Shown here in pieces: positions 1 to 5,947 of a DNA stretch of 21,714 nucleotides. The stretch's first letter is position 1, and every line of letters begins with the position of its first letter. The translations under genes and the position numbers were made by a program. The DNA lies in IMG/VR virus record IMGVR_UViG_3300037088_000382, positions 1 to 21,714 of that record; one strand, 5' to 3'. The stretch is from a virus. The notes beneath the pieces were generated by a model, which worked only from the letters and a program-made list of their open reading frames with translations, was not told where the DNA came from and did no database searches.

Positions 1-1
1 T

Positions 2-226
2 AATTACAAAGAGGCTTTTTCTGACTGGGAATACCTAACATCCAAGATTGAAGGATCTCCGCGAGATATAGCCTTTGGGGCCAACTTTCACCCCTACCTA
101 TCAAAGGACTCCAGTCGGTTCAACGTTAGTATTTATGATCCGGAGTCTATGTCAGCATACCTGGATTTAGAAACAATGAAAGTGCTTAAGTCATCTTTTT
201 CGGATCAAGAACGAAGAATAGGATAG
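2..226 (+). CDS. 3' part of an unrecognised protein (truncated by window edge)
   Basis: An open frame enters from the left edge and ends at a TAG at 224-226, leaving 74 codons. The visible C-terminus is hydrophilic and mixed in charge (for example FHPYLSKDSSRFNVSIYDPE and a final SDQERRIG). It has no membrane segment and no motif I recognise. It lies on the same strand as the downstream RNA-ligase operon but is separated from it by about 62 nt, so it may belong to the previous transcription unit or the same one. No function is proposed. The open frame and codon pattern make it likely to be coding, but the short length limits confidence. Confidence 0.6.
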   Translation, partial: NYKEAFSDWEYLTSKIEGSPRDIAFGANFHPYLSKDSSRFNVSIYDPESMSAYLDLETMKVLKSSFSDQERRIG

Positions 227-288
227 CTCTTCGTGGGTTAGCTGCCGCGACCAAATGTGGCGTTAATTGTTAATTATTGGGAACCATA
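227..288 (+). promoter_or_regulatory. Leader of the RNA-ligase operon, with a tandem GTTAATT repeat and ribosome binding site
   Basis: This is the only gap longer than 10 nt within the left plus-strand block. It contains a perfect 7-bp tandem repeat, GTTAATT twice at 262-275, in an AT-rich stretch, followed by GGGA at 279-282, about 6 nt before the ATG at 289. The GGGA is a plausible Shine-Dalgarno site and decides the ATG start. The tandem repeat could be an operator or part of a promoter, but I see no convincing -35/-10 pair and no strong terminator hairpin for the upstream gene. Confidence 0.35.
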
Positions 289-1209
289 ATGGGATACTTA
301 CATATTAAGAATTGCAAGTCTGACTCTCCTATTTTTCTTTTTAAGGAATGCTATGCTATGTGCAAAGTGCATGGTACGAGCACGCACATCGCCTACAACG
401 GAGAACTTCCTGAGGGCCACCGCTTTACTATTTTCTCTGGTGGGTGTAAGCGTGAGGAGTTTGTAAAGATCTTCGATCTAGAGGATTTACAGCGAAAAAT
501 TAATGAGATTGGGTATTCTAAGTTCGTTTTGTACGGCGAAGGTTATGGCGGTAAAATGCAAAGAATGTCCGCTACTTATGGTCCAACTCTAAGGTTTATT
601 GCTTTTGACGTAAAAATTGATAATCGTTGGCTAGAAGTTCCTAGGGCGGAACAGTACGCTAAAAATTTAGGGTTAGATTTCGTTCCTTACAAGAGGATTC
701 CCTGTACTATTGAAGCCCTTGATGCTGAAAGAGACGCCCCGTCAGAAGTAGCTATTAGAAATGGCTGTGGGAATGATAAGCTCCGGGAGGGAATTGTTTG
801 TCGCCCACTTATGGAATTCTCCTATGGAACGGATGAAAACAGCCGCATCATTTGTAAGCACAAGCGAGAGGAGTTCAGGGAGACAAAGTCTGTAAGGACC
901 GTTCAGTCAGAAGAGAAGCAGAAGAAGCTAGATGAGGTCACTCTTATCGTTGATGAATGGGTGGTCCCTATGCGCCTACAACACGTATTAGATAAGATGG
1001 GAGAGGCTGGGAGTATTGGTATCGAAAAAACCAAAGACGTTATTAATGGTATGATAGAGGACGTCGTTAGAGAGTCCGAAGGTGAAGTTGTTGTTGCCGA
1101 TGAAAAGTTACTAAAGAAAGAAATTGGTAATAGGACAGCAAAGCTTTTCAAAGAATATCTATCTTCCCTCTGGACAAAGAACCAAGAAACAGCTATGGTA
1201 GCTACATGA
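289..1209 (+). CDS. T4 Rnl2-type RNA ligase
   Basis: ATP-dependent RNA ligase of the nucleotidyltransferase superfamily, close in plan to T4 RNA ligase 2, which seals 3'-OH/5'-phosphate nicks in duplex RNA. Numbered from the ATG at 289 (306 aa): motif I KVHGTS at 26-31, with K26 the expected AMP-accepting lysine; LYGEGYGG around 82-88 with E84 (motif III); FIAFDV at about 103-108 (IIIa); EGIVCRP at 167-173 (IV); CKHK with K190 and K192 (V). Residues from about 210 to the end resemble the helical Rnl2 C-terminal domain (T4 Rnl2 is 334 aa), including a segment like LDKMGEAGSIGIEKTKDV. A TTG at 277 extends the frame, but the ATG at 289 has the better-spaced GGGA. The last codons overlap the next ORF by ATGA. 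It heads a tightly packed set of nucleic-acid genes. Family assignment is strong; the biological substrate is inferred. Confidence 0.93.
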   Translation: MGYLHIKNCKSDSPIFLFKECYAMCKVHGTSTHIAYNGELPEGHRFTIFSGGCKREEFVKIFDLEDLQRKINEIGYSKFVLYGEGYGGKMQRMSATYGPTLRFIAFDVKIDNRWLEVPRAEQYAKNLGLDFVPYKRIPCTIEALDAERDAPSEVAIRNGCGNDKLREGIVCRPLMEFSYGTDENSRIICKHKREEFRETKSVRTVQSEEKQKKLDEVTLIVDEWVVPMRLQHVLDKMGEAGSIGIEKTKDVINGMIEDVVRESEGEVVVADEKLLKKEIGNRTAKLFKEYLSSLWTKNQETAMVAT

Positions 1210-1373
1210 ACACTATCTTTTATATTGTTAGGATCATTATTGCGTATTTCTTGGTATTAACCCTGCTGCTACCGCTGAGTTTTATTTTCTTTTTGGCTCC
1301 ATTTCCTGTTATGAACCGTATCGGCTGGAGGCTGGTTAGGTTTATTGACCGCTGGATAGCTCCCATTAACTAG
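1206..1373 (+). CDS. Small membrane peptide (55 aa)
   Basis: The ATG at 1206 overlaps the TGA of the RNA ligase gene (ATGA), and the frame closes at TAG 1371-1373. The product is 55 aa. Residues about 4-35 are almost entirely hydrophobic (IIIAYFLVLTLLLPLSFIFF), forming one membrane helix, or two short ones around the proline at 23. The C-terminal half is basic and aromatic (RIGWRLVRFIDRWIAPIN). The start-stop coupling and the GAGGG just after its stop, used by the next gene, argue that it is real. The family is unknown. Single-span peptides this small in phage operons may act on the host membrane, but nothing here shows what this one does. Confidence 0.7.
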   Translation: MNTIFYIVRIIIAYFLVLTLLLPLSFIFFLAPFPVMNRIGWRLVRFIDRWIAPIN

Positions 1374-1381
1374 AGGGCAGC

Positions 1382-2137
1382 ATGAAGATAGCCTACATGT
1401 CGGATATCCATCTTGAATTTCATAGAGATGGTGGAGTAGCTTTTACAGATGAAATAATCGCCAATACGCCAGAAGTGGACCTTGTGGTCCTAGCTGGCGA
1501 TATAGGCGTGTTGAAGACGGATTCGGGGCAGATTCAGGTACTTCTGGAGGGACTGTCTAAGAAGGCTAAGAAAGTATTTTATGTGCCAGGTAACCATGAG
1601 TTTTATCAGGGTGAGTATAGGGCTGGGAAAGGCACCTTACAAGACCTTGAATATAACACACCAGAGAATGTAGTCGTTGGCTCAGGTTGTTTTACAGACT
1701 TCTTCCTTGACGGCTATTATATTTGCGGCGGTACTTTGTGGTTCCCAGATTTATATCCGCCGCAACATGAAAAAGAGATGTTGAATGACTTTAACTACAT
1801 TAAGCATTTAGAGCCTGAGATCTATAGGGAGAATGCTTATTGTGTAGCTCAGATAGAGAAAGGCTGTATGCAATTCCCTGGCAAGAGTATTGTTGTAACC
1901 CATCATGCTCCATCGTATCAGAGTGTTGATCCTAAGTTTGCTGGAAGTCCTATTAATAAGTTCTTTGCTAATAATCTAGATGCTATGATTGAAGATGTGA
2001 AACCTTTGGTGATTGTTTCCGGTCACCTCCATGACGCAGTTGATTATGAACTTTTTGATACTAGGATTACTTCTAACCCAGCAGGATACCGTGGTGAACT
2101 TGATATTAATTGGAAGCCAAAGGTGATTGAGGTATGA
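1382..2137 (+). CDS. Calcineurin-like metallophosphoesterase
   Basis: This 251-aa protein carries the full set of binuclear metallophosphoesterase motifs in order: D8-x-H10 (SDIHLE), GD at 39-40 (VLAGD), GNHE with N71 and H72, THH with H174 and H175, and GHLH with H215 and H217. The family hydrolyses phosphomonoesters or phosphodiesters, including cyclic nucleotides and RNA 2',3'-cyclic ends in some members. There is no signal peptide, so it should act in the cytoplasm. GAGGG a few nt upstream gives a good ribosome site, and the stop overlaps the next gene by ATGA. Its place between two RNA ligases suggests an RNA end-healing role, as with the phosphoesterase domain of bacterial Pnkp; that is inference. 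A protein phosphatase or nucleotide phosphodiesterase is also possible. Confidence 0.9.
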   Translation: MKIAYMSDIHLEFHRDGGVAFTDEIIANTPEVDLVVLAGDIGVLKTDSGQIQVLLEGLSKKAKKVFYVPGNHEFYQGEYRAGKGTLQDLEYNTPENVVVGSGCFTDFFLDGYYICGGTLWFPDLYPPQHEKEMLNDFNYIKHLEPEIYRENAYCVAQIEKGCMQFPGKSIVVTHHAPSYQSVDPKFAGSPINKFFANNLDAMIEDVKPLVIVSGHLHDAVDYELFDTRITSNPAGYRGELDINWKPKVIEV

Positions 2138-3261
2138 AATCATTAAAGGTACAGGTTTGGCTTAGAAACTATCTGTGGGGAAACGGAGACGTAACAGCTA
2201 CTCTAGAAAAGTTCAAGTCTTCCTTTGGTATCAACTCCAAGCAGCACTCCATTCACCCCAACCTGTTTGGTTTCAAATACAATCAACTCGAATGCGACTT
2301 TAACAACGAGATCGTTTGTGAGTGTCGCGGGCTTATCCTTGATGCTGCTGATAATTGGCAGGTTGTGGCTATGCCGTTTTACAAGTTTTTTAACTCAGTG
2401 GAAATAAAAGCGGCCAAGCTTGATTGGGCCACCACTAGGGTTCAGGAAAAATTAGACGGCTCTTGTATCCAGATTTATTACTATAAAGGCTGGAATATAT
2501 CAACTATGGGCTGTCCTGATGGCCTAAATATCGTTGGTGACACCGGCATTACCTTTAGAGACTTGGCCTTAAGCTGTATTGAAAAGCAAAAGCTAGATCT
2601 AACTGAGTGGTCAAGATACTACACCTATATCTTTGAACTAACCTCGCCTCTAAATAGGGTCGTAGTCGACCACAAAGAGGCGAAACTAACCCTTATTGGG
2701 ATTAGGAACAACGAGACACTTAAAGAAGTTCCACTGAATGACATTGCTGAAACGATATGGATGTTCGGTCCTGGTCAGCCACCAATTGTCCAGGAACACC
2801 CTCTATCAAGCCTAGACGATTGCCTTAAGGCTTCAGAGAAGCTAAACCCACTGGAGCATGAGGGGTATGTAGCCGTTGACGCTAACTTCAATCGAGTTAA
2901 AATCAAGTCGCCAGCTTATGTAGCTATTCACCACATCAAAGACAGTTGCTCTTTGGCCAAGATGGCCATAGTTATTAAAAACGGCGAATACGAGGAGTTC
3001 CTTATTGCTCTACAGTCCTACCCGTTGGTGTTGGAGCAGTTTAACAAGCTGGTAGAGCGGTATAAGGATGTTATTAAAATCTGTACCGAGACTTATGATA
3101 AGATCAAGGATATTAGTAATCAGAAGGAATTTGCTTTACTTGCATGTCAAGCCGAGTATAGTACCGTATTGTTCAGCATGCGTAAGTCGGGCAAGTCAGC
3201 ACAGCAGATGTTGCATGATACGCTGGAAAATACATTTTTAAGGATAATGGGGGTAAAGTGA
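2134..3261 (+). CDS. T4 Rnl1-type RNA ligase (tRNA repair type)
   Basis: The 375-aa product matches the length of T4 RNA ligase 1 (374 aa), the enzyme that rejoins tRNAs cut in the anticodon loop by host defence nucleases. Visible nucleotidyltransferase features are ECRGLILD at 63-70 upstream of the active site, motif I EKLDGS with the nucleophile K106, FELTSPLNRVVV at about 167-178 (III/IIIa, E168), EGYVAV at 243-248 (IV) and VKIK with K256 and K258 (V). About 115 residues follow motif V, equivalent in size to the Rnl1-specific C-terminal domain. The ATG overlaps the phosphoesterase stop (ATGA), and its own TGA overlaps the GTG of the nuclease gene, so translation is probably coupled. The family call is strong; the tRNA substrate is inferred from the family. 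Confidence 0.93.
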   Translation: MKSLKVQVWLRNYLWGNGDVTATLEKFKSSFGINSKQHSIHPNLFGFKYNQLECDFNNEIVCECRGLILDAADNWQVVAMPFYKFFNSVEIKAAKLDWATTRVQEKLDGSCIQIYYYKGWNISTMGCPDGLNIVGDTGITFRDLALSCIEKQKLDLTEWSRYYTYIFELTSPLNRVVVDHKEAKLTLIGIRNNETLKEVPLNDIAETIWMFGPGQPPIVQEHPLSSLDDCLKASEKLNPLEHEGYVAVDANFNRVKIKSPAYVAIHHIKDSCSLAKMAIVIKNGEYEEFLIALQSYPLVLEQFNKLVERYKDVIKICTETYDKIKDISNQKEFALLACQAEYSTVLFSMRKSGKSAQQMLHDTLENTFLRIMGVK

Positions 3262-4148
3262 TACAAGATGGTCTAAGCAAAGCGGAAGTAGCGTTAGTAG
3301 TTGACAATAGCCATTTATGTTATCGCGCCTACTACGCTAACCAAGAACTAGCTACCTCTAAGGGAATCCTCTCAGGGCATATCTTCGGCTGTGCCAAGAT
3401 GTTAATTTCCATGTTCCGCGACTTAGGGACCAACATCTGTCCTGTCTTCTGCTACGACGGTAAGGGAGCTAAGGCGGTCAGGCAGCAGATTCTACCAACC
3501 TACAAAGCCAATCGAAAGATCCTTCCGGTAGACCCTATTGGTGATTGCAAGGCCAAGATCTTGGCCTTCATGCCCGGCCTGCATGTTGAGAAGGAAGGCT
3601 TTGAGGGGGACGACGCTATTGCTTGGGTGGTTAGGACAATCCCCAAGGACAAGAGAGCTATTATTCACAGCGGAGACAAAGACTTGCATGCCTTGAAAGG
3701 CGGCAACGTCCAGGTCTTCTCCCCCTCCAAGGGACGAATGGTCACAGATGAAGACATCTTCGAAGAGTTCCATGTTAAGTCCGCTGAAAAAATCTATTTA
3801 GCTAAGTCGCTGTTTGGTGACTCTTCGGACAACATTAAGGGTGTTGAAAGATTACTAAAAAAGCAAGTAGAGCCAGTTTTAGAGAAATGCTTAACTCCTG
3901 ATGAGTTCTATGAGACTCTTAAGGAACAGCCGGAGAGTATGAGTGACAAGCAATACCACAATGCTGTAGCGGCCAAAGAAGCCGTTCTTAAAAATTATCA
4001 GGTAATTCTACCAAGGACTGAAGGGTTTAGTAAGGATGATATCAAGCGTGTCATGAAGACTGAAGAGAACAAAAACAAGCTATTGGAAACTTTAGAAACA
4101 TATGAGTGTTTTTCAGTAATGGAAGAGGCAAAGAGACTTTATGAATAG
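3258..4148 (+). CDS. FEN/PIN-like 5'-3' exonuclease (flap endonuclease)
   Basis: The 296-aa protein is the usual length of phage 5' nucleases (T5 D15, T4 RNase H), which remove RNA primers and 5' flaps during replication. Acidic metal-binding positions appear in order: D16 in VVDNSH, D67 in CYDGKG, E116/D118/D119 in EGDDA, D140/D142 in SGDKDL and D188/D191 in GDSSDN. The arch-type stretch ILPTYKANR (78-86) is basic, as expected. After GDSSDNIKGV the canonical GIG helix-hairpin motif is missing and replaced by ERLLKKQVEP, as also happens in T4 RNase H-like proteins. The start is a GTG overlapping the ligase TGA (GTGA); no better in-frame start exists nearby. It could serve replication or process RNA ends alongside the ligases. 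Confidence 0.9.
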   Translation: MIQDGLSKAEVALVVDNSHLCYRAYYANQELATSKGILSGHIFGCAKMLISMFRDLGTNICPVFCYDGKGAKAVRQQILPTYKANRKILPVDPIGDCKAKILAFMPGLHVEKEGFEGDDAIAWVVRTIPKDKRAIIHSGDKDLHALKGGNVQVFSPSKGRMVTDEDIFEEFHVKSAEKIYLAKSLFGDSSDNIKGVERLLKKQVEPVLEKCLTPDEFYETLKEQPESMSDKQYHNAVAAKEAVLKNYQVILPRTEGFSKDDIKRVMKTEENKNKLLETLETYECFSVMEEAKRLYE

Positions 4149-4155
4149 GTGAAAT

Positions 4156-4341
4156 ATGATAACTAGATTCTTCTTGACCCTCCTAGGGCTTGTTGTTATC
4201 TTAATTGGTGTTCCAGTCCGGTTACTTCTAAAGCTACTAAGTGTCTTAAATATTCCTTCGGTTGATCTCTTTGACTTCTGGCTGTGTTTTAAAATGGCAA
4301 AACTGAGAAAGTGGGTGCTACATGCAAGTAATGATTCATGA
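4156..4341 (+). CDS. Small membrane protein (61 aa)
   Basis: ATG at 4156 is preceded by AGGTGA at a usable distance. The protein begins with a long hydrophobic segment, residues about 4-30 (FFLTLLGLVVILIGVPVRLL), followed by a hydrophobic stretch with an LFDFWLCF patch and a basic end. One or two membrane helices are likely, N-terminal and without an obvious cleavage site. It is the second tiny membrane protein in this operon, and the two share a layout (hydrophobic half, then Arg/Lys-rich and aromatic tail) but no clear sequence identity. Its end overlaps the next gene by 20 nt. No family recognised. Confidence 0.65.
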   Translation: MITRFFLTLLGLVVILIGVPVRLLLKLLSVLNIPSVDLFDFWLCFKMAKLRKWVLHASNDS

Positions 4342-4519
4342 TGACGATTGCGGTGAATATCTTGACAAGGACGGCAAATGTCCTAAGTGTCTGTTCCATC
4401 CCGATTGCCAATCGACCGCTTTTGTGGATGTAGAATACGCCGACATTAAGACTTACCTAAAGCAAGGAAATACCATGTTGGGGCTTTACAGGAAGCCGAT
4501 TTCTGTTAAGATGAGCTAA
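4322..4519 (+). CDS. Cys-rich small protein, possible zinc-binding (65 aa)
   Basis: The ATG at 4322 lies inside the end of the membrane-protein gene, and the stop TAA overlaps the next start (TAATG). The N-terminal half holds C10, C20, C23 and C29, with a CPKC knuckle at 20-23 and H26 nearby, which could form a small zinc site. The rest is acidic then basic with no motif I know. A second ATG nine nt downstream (M4) is an alternative start. The ribosome site is weak, so translation is probably coupled to the upstream gene. Function unknown; binding of nucleic acid through a zinc knuckle is only a guess. Confidence 0.6.
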   Translation: MQVMIHDDDCGEYLDKDGKCPKCLFHPDCQSTAFVDVEYADIKTYLKQGNTMLGLYRKPISVKMS

Positions 4520-4917
4520 TGGTAATTAAACCCGGCAAACACGACGAACTCAATAAGGGCTTGAGAGATATTGAAAAGGACCATCCAGAACTAAGACCTG
4601 TCAACTTCCAAGATACCGAAAAGACAATTCCCTTTCATGGGTTTGTGTTCAAGGATGTTGACTTTGATAAGCCAATTTGGCTAGGCAAGAGTCCCTACAC
4701 AACAGATGACGGCAAGCCAATCAATCAGTGGTTCGGATTGTGTCCTAGACCAGCTTATGGCTATGGTCGATGGCAGGTTACGGTAGAAGAGTCAGCTACC
4801 ATTAAGCAGCTATGCGAACAACTAGTTGAGAAGAAGACGGTTACTCAGGCTAATATGCTGTTCGATTACCTGCAGATGCTGGGAGAAATGCGGGATAAGT
4901 TAGCTGTGGCTAGTTAG
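4519..4917 (+). CDS. Unrecognised protein, last gene of the left operon (132 aa)
   Basis: The start ATG overlaps the upstream stop (TAATG), so it is very likely coupled to it. The product is soluble and charged, with a central aromatic and glycine-rich stretch (GLCPRPAYGYGRWQVTV, about 74-90) and a helical, charged C-terminus (residues about 92-130). I do not recognise a family. The last 18 nt overlap, in opposite orientation, the end of the peptidase gene on the other strand. Coding is supported by length, tight packing and codon use like its neighbours. Confidence 0.75.
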   Translation: MVIKPGKHDELNKGLRDIEKDHPELRPVNFQDTEKTIPFHGFVFKDVDFDKPIWLGKSPYTTDDGKPINQWFGLCPRPAYGYGRWQVTVEESATIKQLCEQLVEKKTVTQANMLFDYLQMLGEMRDKLAVAS

Positions 4918-5523
4918 ACTGGGATCTAAGGGAGAAGCCATACAAGTATTGTCCTCACAGACGTCGTTTTGAATGATGAGGGGCATGGTCGTAACGAAGG
5001 ATTCTAGCACATGACCGGGTTTGTCAGGAATACCAGTCTTAAAGGCTTCTTGGCTAACTCGGTGCTCAAGATGCCAATTTTCTGGCTTGTACGGATGCCA
5101 GCCATATTCCCAAGCGTGTGCAACCACCCAAGCATACAGTTTAGTTTTCTTCTGTTGAGGGATTGTAGACCGATCTGGATATAGTCCACCACAGCCAAAA
5201 TCAAACGCGAGCGAGCAGGAGTGGCTACTTTGAAAAGCTCTCCACTTACGACCCTCAGCCACCGATCCATACAACCTGATCATATCGGCATTGTATTCTT
5301 CAATCGTGTCCCACAAAGGAGGACGATGACCAGAAGCTACAAGAATAGGAAATCCTAAGTCAGCAAGTACAGCATCCGACATAGCCATAAAGTCAGGAAA
5401 AATAGCCTTATGGATATACTGCTGCTTGTGGCCTGGTGCTGTAGGAACTGGGGTTAGGAGGCTAGATCCTACAGGGATAATGGCGTAGTCTTTGACATAA
5501 ACCCTATTCTCCCGATATGGCAC
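4900..5523 (-). CDS. M15-type zinc peptidase (endolysin or tail-associated peptidoglycan peptidase)
   Basis: The 207-aa protein shows peptidase M15 (VanY / D-Ala-D-Ala carboxypeptidase-like) signatures: SGHRPP at 64-69, SSHSCSLAFDF at 99-109 giving zinc ligands H101 and D108, and ENWHLEH at 148-154 giving catalytic E148 and zinc ligand H151. Such enzymes cut peptide cross-links of peptidoglycan. The glycine of the usual SxHxxGxAxD motif is serine here. There is no signal peptide or membrane anchor, so release would need a holin if it is the endolysin; a role in the virion is possible because it ends the tail operon. The start is a GTG at 5523 with AGTGAG about 8 nt upstream; the next ATG is at codon 46. 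Its 3' end overlaps the opposite operon. Confidence 0.85.
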   Translation of the reverse strand: MPYRENRVYVKDYAIIPVGSSLLTPVPTAPGHKQQYIHKAIFPDFMAMSDAVLADLGFPILVASGHRPPLWDTIEEYNADMIRLYGSVAEGRKWRAFQSSHSCSLAFDFGCGGLYPDRSTIPQQKKTKLYAWVVAHAWEYGWHPYKPENWHLEHRVSQEAFKTGIPDKPGHVLESFVTTMPLIIQNDVCEDNTCMASPLDPSLTSHS

Positions 5524-5537
5524 TGGTTTATCTCACT

Positions 5538-5930
5538 TTAGTGCACAACACAAACAGGATCCGGATCTGCCCCCGTCCTGTAGAACGACCCAACAACTAG
5601 CCCTCCCGTAATGGCTGCGGCATTGTTTGCGTACACAGGAAGGTTTGTGCCATATAGAGATGGAACAGAAACCACCTGGCTATCGAAGTAGACCTTCCCC
5701 CCATTATACGTAGTAAAAGTGGCTCCGGCTGGAATTGATTGAAATTTGCAAACAAGCGTGGTAGCAGTAAGAATCTGTTGAAGGCTAACTCTGGTACTGT
5801 TGGCTCCAGTTGAATCAACCATCGTACCAATCAATCCCGTATACAAACCTGCGGTACTAGCACAGGACAGAACTGTTCCTGTAACTCCAGTAATGGCAAT
5901 CGTTTGTCCTGAAAAATTAATGGCTGGCAT
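5538..5930 (-). CDS. Small tail-fibre-like protein with fibre-tip C-terminus (130 aa)
   Basis: The protein is rich in Ala, Gly, Thr and Val and looks all-beta. Its end, YANNAAAITGGLVVGSFYRT followed by GADPDPVCVVH, follows the pattern (residues around a variable Ala/Gly stretch, then GxxYRT, then VV) common at the C-termini of phage tail fibres and short appendages. ATG at 5930 has AAGGAA upstream. It sits 14 nt before the peptidase start and 17 nt after the glycine-rich gene, within the tail operon. It is probably a virion appendage or trimer-forming tip; binding target unknown. Confidence 0.65.
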   Translation of the reverse strand: MPAINFSGQTIAITGVTGTVLSCASTAGLYTGLIGTMVDSTGANSTRVSLQQILTATTLVCKFQSIPAGATFTTYNGGKVYFDSQVVSVPSLYGTNLPVYANNAAAITGGLVVGSFYRTGADPDPVCVVH

Positions 5931-5947
5931 ATTATAAAGATTCCTTG

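Noticed and set aside
240-265. CGC/GCG hairpin in the gap before the RNA ligase as a terminator
   Set aside because: The stem is only 3 bp plus 2 after a mismatch, and no T-run follows.
277-288. TTG start extending the Rnl2-like ligase by four residues
   Set aside because: The ATG at 289 has GGGA at proper spacing and gives a normal N-terminus; the TTG has no ribosome site.
4895-4930. Possible bidirectional terminator at the convergence point
   Set aside because: Only a 4-bp TAGC/GCTA stem is visible and no T-run follows it on either strand.
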